Assembly (NCBI GenBank): GCA_029862165.1
Contig: JAOTXU010000013.1
Span: 1-64,000 of the forward strand
From: Gammaproteobacteria bacterium
GTDB taxonomy: Bacteria; Pseudomonadota; Gammaproteobacteria; Steroidobacterales; JABDKV01
Direction: 5' to 3'
Length of the DNA: 64,000 bases
Shown piece after piece: positions 8,253 to 16,199 of this stretch. Below the pieces are notes generated by a model, which had not been told where the DNA came from, searched no databases, and saw only the letters and a program-made list of their open reading frames with translations. How positions within the stretch are numbered: position 1 is the stretch's first letter; each line of letters opens with the position of its first letter. Made by a program: the position numbers and the translations under genes.

Positions 8253-8284
8253 CAAAAAACCCCGCAAAAAGCGGGGTTTTTTTA
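8253..8284 (-). terminator. Strong bidirectional Rho-independent terminator
   Basis: AAAAAACCCCGC-aaaaa-GCGGGGTTTTTTT: a GC stem flanked by A- and T-runs, so it works on either strand. It is 19 bp downstream of the stop of the coiled-coil gene (ending at 8303), whose operon it should end. Confidence 0.9.
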
Positions 8285-8302
8285 GCGTCTCCAATTAGCT
8301 CG

Positions 8303-9904
8303 TTACCGAGTGCGCCCGTAATGTTGACGATGCAGTTTTTTCGATTGCTGCACCCATTTGTCGCGCCTGATGCGATCAGGAAACGTATCGATATGCTCTG
8401 CTACCCACTCGACATCCTGTTTGGAGAATCCGGCGATCTGCTTGAAGTGGTAGACACCCAACTTATTTAGCGTGCGTTCCAGCACCGGTCCTACGCCGTC
8501 GATCTCACGCAGGTTGTCCTTGCGTCCTTTGGGTTTGGACAAGCGCCAGCCGGGCCCGCTTGCTCTCCGACGACTGGTGGCCGTTCTGGTCGCAGTGCTT
8601 CTGGTTTTTCTCGCCAGTGCCTTCTTGGTCGTCGTTGCCGCGCGCCGGGTCCGGGTGGTTTTCTTCGCCGTCTTCTTGGCAGCAGTCCGGCGCTTACGCG
8701 TCGTGGTTGCTGAGCGCCGGACCCGCGTGACCTTTTTCGCAGTCTTCTTTCTTGTAGTGCGTGCCTTACGGCTTGTTGCAGGGCGGCGCGTCTTTGTCGC
8801 GGCCACTTTCAGTACATGGTCTTTCTTAGCTAACGACTGTTCCGCTCGAGTCAGTTTTTTGCTCGTATCGTCCAGTTGCCCGGTCAAACGTACGATGTGA
8901 CGTTCCTTGTCCGCGATATGTCCTTTGCTGCTGCTGTACTTGTCGCGCCAGGTAGTGGCCTCTCTTTCCAGCTTCGAGATTTGCGCATCGCGATCCTTGA
9001 GTTTCGGCTCTATCTCGCGGTACTTGTTGCGCCATTGACCGACTTCGCCATCAAGCTGTCTTAGCCGGGTCTGGTTTTTCTCCAGATCGCTGGTCGCCCT
9101 GATTGCCTGCGTTCTCAGTTCTTTTAGCTGGTTGTCTCGCTCGCGTATGCTTGCCTCAAGTGTGGGGAGCTTGCGCTTGTGCGATTCAATCTCTGATTCC
9201 AAGGCGGGTATTTTCCGCTTGTAGTCGCCCACTTCTTTCTCGACGGACGCGAATCTGCTCTTGCGATCCGCAAGGTCTTTCTGGGTAACCGAGTGTTTCT
9301 GCTGATAATCAGCCAGGCTTTTCTCTGCTGCTGAGTACTTTTGCTTGTATCCGTCCACGTCTTTTTCGAGAGTGGGCACTTTCTGTCTAAGGCCCTGAAT
9401 ATCCTTCTCGAGTGTCGAGTTGATCTGTCTAAACTCGGAAACTTCTTTCTCAAGCGGGGAAATTTTCTTCGTTTGTTCCTCAAGCTTGCTCTTCAGGCCG
9501 CTTATGGTCTTGTCGCGCTCTGTCACGCGGCTTTCGAACGTTGGAAGTTCCGCTTTCACTCTCTTAACTTCGGAATTCAGATCAATGATGGTCGCATCAC
9601 GTTCGCTGATTTTAGTTTCCAGCAAAGGAAACTTTTTCTCAAACTCATCTATGCGGTCATCTCTTTCCGAAATCTTTGATTCGAGTTGTGGCACTTGCTC
9701 CTGCCAATCCGAGATTTCCGAGCGGAGACTCGCTACTTCGCGCTCGCGCTGCTTTTCCGCGCCACGCAGACGACCAGACCAACGGCTTTCGATTTCGTTA
9801 ACCTGCTGACTGGCCAAAGCATGCCGTATCATCCAGGCGGCGACCGCGCCTATCAGACCGGCAACGACCAGGCAGGTCAACATTTGTGCTAATAAATAAG
9901 TCAT
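8303..9904 (-). CDS. Membrane-anchored coiled-coil protein with H1/AlgP-like tail and C-terminal helix-hairpin-helix
   Basis: 533 residues. One membrane helix at 8-26 is followed by Arg/His, which predicts N-out with the rest in the cytoplasm. Residues 36-362 are a long coiled coil with recurring Pro-x-Leu-Glu (P72, 93, 121, 150, 177, 233, 247, spaced close to multiples of 7). Residues 370-448 are Lys/Arg/Thr/Ala-rich, like the histone-like AlgP tail (TAKKTTRTRRAATTTKKA). Residues 464-522 are a helix-hairpin-helix module (LREIDGVGPVLERTLNKLG, then FPDRIRRDKWV) like the COG3743 domain. Start and the upstream OmpA stop overlap as ATGA, so translation is coupled. Inferred role: tether between inner membrane and DNA. 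Confidence 0.85.
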   Translation of the reverse strand: MTYLLAQMLTCLVVAGLIGAVAAWMIRHALASQQVNEIESRWSGRLRGAEKQREREVASLRSEISDWQEQVPQLESKISERDDRIDEFEKKFPLLETKISERDATIIDLNSEVKRVKAELPTFESRVTERDKTISGLKSKLEEQTKKISPLEKEVSEFRQINSTLEKDIQGLRQKVPTLEKDVDGYKQKYSAAEKSLADYQQKHSVTQKDLADRKSRFASVEKEVGDYKRKIPALESEIESHKRKLPTLEASIRERDNQLKELRTQAIRATSDLEKNQTRLRQLDGEVGQWRNKYREIEPKLKDRDAQISKLEREATTWRDKYSSSKGHIADKERHIVRLTGQLDDTSKKLTRAEQSLAKKDHVLKVAATKTRRPATSRKARTTRKKTAKKVTRVRRSATTTRKRRTAAKKTAKKTTRTRRAATTTKKALARKTRSTATRTATSRRRASGPGWRLSKPKGRKDNLREIDGVGPVLERTLNKLGVYHFKQIAGFSKQDVEWVAEHIDTFPDRIRRDKWVQQSKKLHRQHYGRTR

Positions 9905-10968
9905 TTTTCTATCCCCAGTACATTAAATTCGATGCGTCGGTTGAGCGCGCGCCCTTCTCTTGTTTCATTGCTGCCAATTGGTTGCGTCTCGCCGAAGCCT
10001 TCAGCAACCAACTGATCACCGGCAATACCGGCCGCTATCAAATAGGCCACAACCGACTGTGCGCGGCGCTGACTCAATGCCGCATTGGCATCTGGCGCGC
10101 CTTGTGAGTCTGTGTGTCCCAAAATCTGAATTCTGGCTGATGAACAACCGCGAACGACGTTCGCGAGTCGATCCAGCAGGGCATAACTGCCACTACTGAT
10201 ACTTGCGCTATTGACCGCGAAGTTAATGCGATTATTCGCGAGCAAGGTGTTGAGCTCCGTCTGGCAATCGGACACGCTCTGCCCGGCCGGCGCCTGCAAT
10301 TCGATATCGGCACGGTATTGCTCAGGTATCGCTGCCGCGAGCCGGGCTGTCGCTGCATCCCGATCTGCCGGAACCAGACCGCGTACCTGAACGTTCTGAT
10401 CACTCAGGTAGGCATCACCCTGCACATATCCAGACAACTCCGACTGAACTGCGGTCAAAGCGCGGGACCAGTCGCTCGGCGCGCCCGGTGCCAGCTCGAT
10501 TTCATCTTGAATCTGTGACGACCCAAACGCGCGATTCGCCTGGTCCAACAACTGACGGCGCGTTGCGTTGTCCGGTACCAGACCCTTTAAAGTTACGGCG
10601 TCAGGCGTCTTGGTAATTCGAAATTCATAGGGTGTGACCGCTACGGGCGCAGCGCTTGCTGCTGCAACCGCTACCGGCGCCGACGCACCGCCGACTTGCA
10701 GTTCATTGGAAACGGTACGCACACCCCTGATGTCGCTTACCAGCTCCTCCGCCCTGGCCTTGTGATCCACCGTGGGGACGATGCCTGTCAGGCTAACATC
10801 GCGACCGTTGACACCAACCGAGACTGCGTTCATGCCCGCAGCAGCCAGTGTGCCCGTCGATTTCGTCGTGAGATCCGCAGCCATCGCCGGCGCATTACCG
10901 CGCAGACAAAAAAAGCTAAAAACTGCAAAAACCACCACCGCCGCAGCGGCAATAATCTTGGTGTTCAT
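9901..10968 (-). CDS. OmpA-family peptidoglycan-binding protein with BON-like repeats
   Basis: 355 residues from the ATG at 10968 (GGGGGAAAA upstream). An N-terminal membrane or signal segment (IIAAAAVVVFAVFSFFCL) is followed by BON-like repeats (VNGRDVSLTGIVPTVDHKAR; VTLKGLVPDNATRRQLLDQA; VQVRGLVPADRD). A C-terminal OmpA domain contains ILGHTDSQG and ALSQRRAQSVVAYL, including the Asp and Arg that bind diaminopimelate in peptidoglycan. This order resembles mycobacterial ArfA-type proteins. It is coupled by an ATGA overlap to the coiled-coil/H1-tail protein, so the two probably act together at the envelope. Confidence 0.85.
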   Translation of the reverse strand: MNTKIIAAAAVVVFAVFSFFCLRGNAPAMAADLTTKSTGTLAAAGMNAVSVGVNGRDVSLTGIVPTVDHKARAEELVSDIRGVRTVSNELQVGGASAPVAVAAASAAPVAVTPYEFRITKTPDAVTLKGLVPDNATRRQLLDQANRAFGSSQIQDEIELAPGAPSDWSRALTAVQSELSGYVQGDAYLSDQNVQVRGLVPADRDAATARLAAAIPEQYRADIELQAPAGQSVSDCQTELNTLLANNRINFAVNSASISSGSYALLDRLANVVRGCSSARIQILGHTDSQGAPDANAALSQRRAQSVVAYLIAAGIAGDQLVAEGFGETQPIGSNETREGRALNRRIEFNVLGIEK

Positions 10969-11182
10969 TTTTCCCCCAGATATAACCACTCACTCTTATG
11001 GGCGAGCGTCCACCAAGACTAATTAACCGCCGGCCTGATTGAAATATGCACAGGTTATTGATGACAAAATTTGACTCTTTCCTAAGATGTGGCACCGCAC
11101 AATTAGAGTTATTCCAATCATATGTGACACACGCTCGCCGACAGCCTGGCGCGCTGCGCATAAGGCCGGCTGGCGTTTTGCC

Positions 11183-11608
11183 CTAGTCGACCTGGTGGGC
11201 GGCAAGAAACATGGATTTTTCCAGCGAAGTGAAGAAATCCTGGTAAAGCTGTTGCTCCTCCACAGCAACCAGCTCCCATTGCGCATTGGCCCGCACCAGC
11301 AACTGCGAATCACCGCGGGGGCGCACAGTCACAGTCAATCGGAGTTCGTATCCGTCGAGTCGAGTGGCGCTTACCGAGCCGAGCTCCGCGTCCGCCTTGT
11401 CTATTACAAAACTCAGGTCCTGCATTGTGGCAATGATTGTGCGCAGTGTTTGAACCTTGTCCGTGGTGTCGAAGGCTCGCGTTTGATAGCTGCGCAATTC
11501 CACTGCGTTGCCCGCATCGAGTACCTGGCCATAAGACAGCGTTTCGCACCCGACGATCATGACCAGAATGAACAGCATTACGGTCACGCGTATGTAAGTA
11601 TTGTTCAT
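11183..11608 (-). CDS. Lipoprotein, paralogue of the upstream gene
   Basis: 141 residues with a lipobox (FILVMIVGC, Cys about residue 21). The mature part (SYQTRAFDTTDK..., ...FVIDKADAELGSVSATR, ending in FFTSLEKSMFLAAHQVD) is clearly related to the protein encoded just upstream (RRNLQTRRFDGI..., FFERLSQSVFLEAHQI). The start overlaps the upstream stop as ATGA. Outer-membrane or periplasmic anchoring is expected; the function is not known. It is third in a lipoprotein trio. Confidence 0.75.
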   Translation of the reverse strand: MNNTYIRVTVMLFILVMIVGCETLSYGQVLDAGNAVELRSYQTRAFDTTDKVQTLRTIIATMQDLSFVIDKADAELGSVSATRLDGYELRLTVTVRPRGDSQLLVRANAQWELVAVEEQQLYQDFFTSLEKSMFLAAHQVD

Positions 11609-12141
11609 ATCTGATGCGCCTCCAGAAAGACGCTTTGCGACAGTCTTTCGAAAAATTGTTGGTAAATGTCCGGTTCGTCTATGGATTCGGTGGCTGCGAC
11701 TTCGTCAGCGGTATTCCACACAACACGCTGAAACGTAACTCTGACCTGGAACGAGTCATCATCAAGTTTATCCGCCGGACGGCTCACTAGCGCAACACGA
11801 ATACGTTGTTTGTCGTGCACTTCGCTGTCCACACTCAGGAAGAGTTGCAGCAGAATCTTCCTGGCCATCTGCAATGGCTCTCGGGCTGTGCGCTGTTTGG
11901 ACGCCACAATCACACCCAACGTTGCCTCGCTTTCGTCGAGATTGAACCCGAGATCCTGTAGTACGCCTGCCGAGGCTGCCAGGATCGCTTCTTCAGAGAT
12001 GCCATCGAAACGACGGGTCTGTAGATTGCGCCGTTCGAGTGTGTCGGCGGAAAAAGTCAGGACATCCTTGGGCGGCGCGGTCGCGCAACCCAGGCATAGC
12101 CCAAGAATGAGCGCAACACTTAATGCAATGACCGCCCGCAC
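11605..12141 (-). CDS. Lipoprotein, paralogue of the downstream gene
   Basis: 178 residues from a GTG at 12141 with GGGGTGAC 8 nt upstream; the first ATG (12183) lies inside the upstream gene and would hide the signal sequence. Lipobox ILGLCLGC. The body (LERRNLQTRRFDGISEEAIL, DLGFNLDESEATLGVIVASK) is duplicated in the next gene, where it is shorter. It is the second gene of a trio (BamE-like lipoprotein, this one, its paralogue). No enzymatic motif seen. Confidence 0.75.
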   Translation of the reverse strand: MRAVIALSVALILGLCLGCATAPPKDVLTFSADTLERRNLQTRRFDGISEEAILAASAGVLQDLGFNLDESEATLGVIVASKQRTAREPLQMARKILLQLFLSVDSEVHDKQRIRVALVSRPADKLDDDSFQVRVTFQRVVWNTADEVAATESIDEPDIYQQFFERLSQSVFLEAHQI

Positions 12142-12151
12142 GTCGTCACCC

Positions 12152-12592
12152 CTAGAAGCGGGCCGTGTGATAGGCGAAATCACGCACGCGTTGGTCAGCG
12201 TCGAACTTTATGACGACAGTCAGTGTGCGTTGCGAACTCGATTCGGCACCAGCCTCGTAGCTGCTCGCACCGATACCGGTTGCACTGATATCAGTTCCGC
12301 CACCAATGATCAGACCGAGTACTCCACCGCGGCTGCGGGAGTAAACGACATCAGTCGCGAATTTGTCGTAAATCCACGCTTCGTTGCGATCGGTGTCTGT
12401 CGATACGATATTTGGCGAGCCCAGTACCGCAGCCACGTCGGCGGCGCTCATACCAAGGCGGATTTCCTTTTGCACTGTGCCTACCGTGACCCGCTCCATG
12501 GAGTCATCCTGCACAGCGGCCCGATGCTGAGGAGCGCCCGTACAGGCGGACGCCAGAACAGCGGCCGAGACGATCAGTAATAGATTCTTCAT
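12152..12592 (-). CDS. BamE/SmpA-like lipoprotein
   Basis: 146 residues from the ATG at 12592, which has AGGAGTATCAC directly upstream and begins the signal sequence (MKNLLLIVSAAVLASAC, lipobox ASAC). The segment TVGTVQKEIRLGMSAADVAAVLG...TDRNEAWIYDKF matches the SmpA/OmlA (BamE) pattern 'G-x-T...V..-LG-x-P...W-Y'. A Gly-rich stretch (VLGLIIGGGTDISATGIG) follows. It is not necessarily the true BamE of the BAM complex, because the neighbours are other lipoproteins. First gene of the trio, divergent from the XRE regulator. Confidence 0.75.
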   Translation of the reverse strand: MKNLLLIVSAAVLASACTGAPQHRAAVQDDSMERVTVGTVQKEIRLGMSAADVAAVLGSPNIVSTDTDRNEAWIYDKFATDVVYSRSRGGVLGLIIGGGTDISATGIGASSYEAGAESSSQRTLTVVIKFDADQRVRDFAYHTARF

Positions 12593-12679
12593 GTGATACT
12601 CCTGACGTTGCACGTCGTTTGATCGGGGCGCGATCTCCCTGATCGCCACGATTGTCAGTAAAGACCTATTCAGAAGCGA

Positions 12680-12715
12680 AAAACAATACGAATTTTAGAA
12701 GTATTGTTTTATAAT
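12680..12715 (+). promoter_or_regulatory. Inverted-repeat operator overlapping a -10 box upstream of the XRE gene
   Basis: AAAACAATAC (12680-12689) and GTATTGTTTT (12701-12710) are perfect 10-bp arms with an 11-bp spacer, and a consensus TATAAT follows at 12710-12715, 28 bp before the ATG at 12744. No good -35 box is visible. A dyad over a promoter next to an HTH regulator suggests autoregulation. The same 151-bp intergenic region serves the divergent lipoprotein operon. Confidence 0.6.
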
Positions 12716-12743
12716 ACCTCGGGTTCAAACTGACGAGACGAAC

Positions 12744-13523
12744 ATGAGTCAAACAGCCGACGTACTAAACGCTCTCAAGAAGGTCTTGCGCGCACGCGGG
12801 CTGACTTATCAGGATCTGGCCGGCGCATTGAAGCTGAGCGAGGCGAGTGTCAAGCGCTTGTTCTCAGAACAGACGTTTTCGCTACAACGGCTTGAGGATG
12901 CGTGTCGTTTTCTCGATATGAATCTGTACGACCTCACCCGCATGACGCGGCTCGGCGAGGACGAAGATACGACCCGACTAGACCTCGATCAGGAGAAGGC
13001 ACTGGCTGGCAACACGACGATGCTGACTTATTTCTATCTGCTTCTGACGGGCTGGAAGCCTGCGCGCATCGCTCGCAAGCTGGAACTTGACGGACCGCAT
13101 AACACCCAGGTCCTGGCGCGTCTGGACAGACTACGGTTGATCGAACTGCATCCGAAGAACCGCGTTCGCCTCATGACGAACAGACGTATCGCCTGGCGAG
13201 CCGATGGGCCGATCCGCAAGCTCTACGAACAGGAAGTCAAACAGGATTTCGTGCGTTCGAAATTTACCGGCCGGGACGATGCCCTGACTTTTGAGACCGC
13301 CGAACTCTCAGAAGCGGCGATCAGCGTCCTGACACGACGACTGGCACGGTTGGAAAGGGAGTTCGACGATCTGGCCGATCTCGACATGAATCTGCCGCCT
13401 GAGCAAAAGCGCAATGTCGGACTGATGCTGGCGATGCGCCCGTGGACCTACTGGCAGATACTTGGACAGCAGTTTCAAAATGAAATACCGGCCGAGCGGC
13501 TTATTCGCCCAAACCATAGATGA
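12744..13523 (+). CDS. XRE/Cro-family transcriptional regulator
   Basis: 259 residues. Residues about 8-65 form a Cro/CI-type helix-turn-helix (LRARGLTYQDLAGALKLSEASVKRLFSE). The rest is a larger alpha-helical effector or dimerisation region (TMLTYFYLLLTGWKPARIARKL..., RLARLEREFDDLADLD) that also looks able to hold a second winged-helix-like segment. It is transcribed away from the lipoprotein trio and carries an operator-like dyad in its promoter. Likely a local regulator of itself and perhaps of the divergent envelope operon. Confidence 0.85.
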   Translation: MSQTADVLNALKKVLRARGLTYQDLAGALKLSEASVKRLFSEQTFSLQRLEDACRFLDMNLYDLTRMTRLGEDEDTTRLDLDQEKALAGNTTMLTYFYLLLTGWKPARIARKLELDGPHNTQVLARLDRLRLIELHPKNRVRLMTNRRIAWRADGPIRKLYEQEVKQDFVRSKFTGRDDALTFETAELSEAAISVLTRRLARLEREFDDLADLDMNLPPEQKRNVGLMLAMRPWTYWQILGQQFQNEIPAERLIRPNHR

Positions 13524-13524
13524 G

Positions 13525-14163
13525 TTACTGTGCGTCGTACGGGCAATAGGTACTGGTTGCAATCAGGAAAGCATCTTCGCCAAACCTCCGAACACCCTGA
13601 TACATGGATTCCGCCATGGCAAGGCACTTAGCGTCTTCGGCCAGGGATCCCAGGCTGAGGACGCCAAAAAGCTTGTCTTTATTGCAATGCGCCTTCAGGT
13701 CGGTGTAAAAGCGCGTATCGCAAGCCTCACGATCGACACCGTAAGTCGCGTGACCGTGACGATAACAATAATCATGTCGTGCGCATGCCGGGTGAAAACG
13801 CGATCCCGCCGACTCGTCTATGGCATTCACAGCACCGGGTATCGAACAACCAACGGGACGACCGGCACCACACGGGTGCGTCGGTTCACGCCAGGAACGT
13901 TTCGTGAGCTTAGCGATTTCATCGAACGCGACCCGCTCTTCCTCGCCGGCAATTGCGTTTTCCTCAACCTCGACTACAACCAGCGACATTGCCCGGCCGT
14001 CCACAGTAATGATCTCCACTTCATCGCCGGGTTCAATCCCAGCGTGAATGAACTCGGGTTGAACCGGTATGTCGTGTGTCGGTGTATAAGCGCACGCCGA
14101 CAGAAATACGAACATCAATATGCAATACCACCGCATCGTCAAAGTCTGGCGCAAGATGTTCAT
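13525..14163 (-). CDS. PLA2-like lipoprotein with N-terminal SH3-like segment
   Basis: 212 residues. The start overlaps the upstream stop as ATGA. Signal sequence with lipobox FLSAC (Cys24). Residues 46-90 (GDEVEIITVDGRAMSLVVVE, then RVAFDEIAKLTKR) look like the small beta-barrel found in lipoproteins. Residues 124-160 contain HPACARHDYCYRHG followed by ACDTRFYTDLKAHC; this is the phospholipase A2 pattern C-x2-H-D-x-C-Y with the catalytic His-Asp pair (H130, D131) and nearby disulfide cysteines. Expected to sit in the envelope and act on phospholipids, if active. A catalytically dead relative is possible. Confidence 0.75.
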   Translation of the reverse strand: MNILRQTLTMRWYCILMFVFLSACAYTPTHDIPVQPEFIHAGIEPGDEVEIITVDGRAMSLVVVEVEENAIAGEEERVAFDEIAKLTKRSWREPTHPCGAGRPVGCSIPGAVNAIDESAGSRFHPACARHDYCYRHGHATYGVDREACDTRFYTDLKAHCNKDKLFGVLSLGSLAEDAKCLAMAESMYQGVRRFGEDAFLIATSTYCPYDAQ

Positions 14164-15248
14164 GGGGACATGGTAGTGCCGGCGATGATCTGATCGAGCT
14201 TTGTGGTCACCTCCTTGGTCTGTATCAGATCCATTGCCTGCGGGTTACGCACCCGTGTCCCCCACCGCAGTCCGTCGACATCGTTGCCAAACTGTGCTGC
14301 GACGGCCTCCGGATATTTGTTTACCACCCAGTGCTGACTCAGATACGGACCGGTGCGCGCCGGATTCGACGTCGCATAAAGGCCAATGACTGGCGTGCCC
14401 ACGGCCGTAGCCATGTGAGCTGGCCCGGAGTCGGGGCACAACACGGCGGTAGCGCGCTCCAGCAACACCAGCAGTTGTTTAAGCGTGGTTTGGCCAACAA
14501 GATTTACCGTAGTGTGTTGACTCAGGCTGGCAATGCGTTCAGCGTATTCCCGTTCCAACGAGCTGTTACCACCGGTTAAGACAACCTGCATATCGTGACG
14601 TTCGACCGCATGATCGGCGACAGCGGCGTAACGCTCCGCGCTCCAGTTGCGATGATTCCGAAAACGCTGGCTACTACAGGGGCTGATAATCAGCGACTTT
14701 CTATTGGACTGAATGCGATCGTCAATGACACTGCGATCGGCATCGCTAACCGGAATATCCCACCGCAGAACCCGATCGCTTACGCCCAGGTGCTGCGCGA
14801 ACCCGAATAGAGCGTCCATAGCATGTTGCTTTGGGCGATCCGCAATACGTTGGTTGGTGAATAGCCATTGCCGGTCGCGGGCGCGAACCCGATCGAAACC
14901 CAATCGATAAGGCGCCGAAACCAACAGACTGACGAGATTGGCACGCATGGACGCATGCATGTGTAGCAGCACGTCAAAACGGCGTTTTCGCAACGCCCGT
15001 CGCACGGACAGGTAGCCCTTCGCACCCTTATTCTTATCCAGCACGACAAATTCTACGCCGGGAATATCGCCAATCAGATGGGCTTCGGTCGCTCCGATTA
15101 CCCAGGTGAAACTAGCCGAAGGCCAGGCAGACTGCAGCGTGCGCAGCACCGGGACCGTGTGACAGCAATCCCCGATTGCCGAAAGGCGAATGATGCACAC
15201 GCTATCCGGTGGACCCTGGACTTGCCCGCTCGTTGACGTACCGGCCAT
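14160..15248 (-). CDS. Glycosyltransferase family 9 (heptosyltransferase-like)
   Basis: 362 residues. Hallmarks are IIRLSAIGDCCHTVPVLRTL at the N-terminus and CPDSGPAHMATAVGTPVIGL in the second Rossmann domain, which binds the nucleotide-heptose. It resembles WaaC/WaaF/RfaQ-type enzymes that add heptose to the LPS core at the cytoplasmic face. The ATG has AGGGG 6 nt upstream. The gene ends in an ATGA overlap with the PLA2-like lipoprotein, so the two are co-translated, which links LPS assembly with a possible phospholipid hydrolase. Confidence 0.9.
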   Translation of the reverse strand: MAGTSTSGQVQGPPDSVCIIRLSAIGDCCHTVPVLRTLQSAWPSASFTWVIGATEAHLIGDIPGVEFVVLDKNKGAKGYLSVRRALRKRRFDVLLHMHASMRANLVSLLVSAPYRLGFDRVRARDRQWLFTNQRIADRPKQHAMDALFGFAQHLGVSDRVLRWDIPVSDADRSVIDDRIQSNRKSLIISPCSSQRFRNHRNWSAERYAAVADHAVERHDMQVVLTGGNSSLEREYAERIASLSQHTTVNLVGQTTLKQLLVLLERATAVLCPDSGPAHMATAVGTPVIGLYATSNPARTGPYLSQHWVVNKYPEAVAAQFGNDVDGLRWGTRVRNPQAMDLIQTKEVTTKLDQIIAGTTMSP

Positions 15249-15326
15249 TAAAAACCCCTGTCAGAGACATACTTAGAGTACGGTCTCAGACACCAGAACT
15301 CTACACCAACAGGCAAGTACGCAGAT

Positions 15327-15357
15327 AAAAAACCCGACCATGCAACGCACGACCGGG
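15327..15357 (-). terminator. Rho-independent terminator of the exported-protein gene
   Basis: On the minus strand an 11-bp stem (CCCGGTCGTGC with GCATGGTCGGG, three wobble pairs, 3-nt loop) is followed by TTTTTT. It starts 22 bp after the stop at 15379. Confidence 0.8.
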
Positions 15358-15378
15358 CTGATTCGAAAACTCGGGTAA

Positions 15379-16146
15379 TTAGTCGAGTTCGACGGTGCGA
15401 ACTGCGGTCGCATGGTATACGCGTGCGTTATCGCAATCCAGCAAGCCCCCAAAAAGTTCTTCTGCCTTGCGCCAGCCTGCACCTGTACCGTACATATCGT
15501 AGTTTTTGCCGAATGCCTTGTAACTGTAGCCAACCACCCACTTGAAGTCGTATTCGGCCTCGCTACTTTCACCGTATGCAGGATACAAAACATAATTACC
15601 GGATTCGATACCATGTTCCGATTGGTAGGCTATCCATTTGTGGATGGCGCCAATTGCATCTTCATGACTGCGTCCTTTTTCGACGGTGCAGTTGGAGAAT
15701 TCCACCGGACCCGATGCCCATGGATCCGGCGAGGGGCTGATATCGAGCACAGCAAAATTCGTATGAATGTTGCAGGTCACCACCTTGGCAAATTCGGCCT
15801 GCATCAATGCGCCCTTCGTCAGCCAGAACTCAGTACTTGCTGCCATAGTCGCCCCGTCTTTCCAACCGCCGACCCACGCGACATCGAAATCAATCTGCTC
15901 GCTATGAAACATCGGCGCCAGTGTAAACGCCCAGTATTCGCTTTGGTTGTTCTTATTCATCCAGGTATTCCAACGCGCCGTTGCCCGCACCAGATCAGCC
16001 GCATCCTTTCCATTGTTGTAGTCACAGGCAAATATTTCTATCGGCCGAATAGACGGGTTTGACTTCTCGTCTTCGGCTAACACGGATGTGCTGCACACCA
16101 GGTACGTCAGTGCCGCAGTGATGCACAAGTTGCTTAGTTTCGTCAT
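15379..16146 (-). CDS. Exported protein with duplicated ~100-residue module
   Basis: 255 residues with a signal peptide (cleavage near VLA-EDE) and a good ribosome site (AAGGGGATAAG). Two related halves begin FACDYNNGKDAADLVRATARW and FSNCTVEKGRSHEDAIGAIH, each with a Cys, a charged helix and then a WxxWM or KWIAYQ segment, suggesting an internal duplication of a ferredoxin-like (NIPSNAP/ABM-like) fold. Each half later contains an FDVAWVGG or FKWVVGYS strand. Single-gene unit ended by the terminator at 15327-15357. Role unknown. Confidence 0.7.
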   Translation of the reverse strand: MTKLSNLCITAALTYLVCSTSVLAEDEKSNPSIRPIEIFACDYNNGKDAADLVRATARWNTWMNKNNQSEYWAFTLAPMFHSEQIDFDVAWVGGWKDGATMAASTEFWLTKGALMQAEFAKVVTCNIHTNFAVLDISPSPDPWASGPVEFSNCTVEKGRSHEDAIGAIHKWIAYQSEHGIESGNYVLYPAYGESSEAEYDFKWVVGYSYKAFGKNYDMYGTGAGWRKAEELFGGLLDCDNARVYHATAVRTVELD

Positions 16147-16199
16147 GCTTATCCCCTTGGTTCCCTTTAAACCACAAACTAGGCTGAGTATAGCTGACG

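Noticed and set aside
11810-12580. 256-codon forward frame opposite the lipoprotein genes
   Set aside because: Ser/Arg/Thr-rich shadow with no ribosome site; the reverse genes have lipoboxes and coupled starts.
12152-12592. Calling this gene bamE
   Set aside because: Only the short SmpA/OmlA pattern fits; the flanking genes and extra Gly-rich region differ from the usual bamE context.
15379-16146. Classification of the duplicated exported protein as an NIPSNAP enzyme
   Set aside because: The resemblance is only to general pattern; no catalytic residues identified, so left as unknown.
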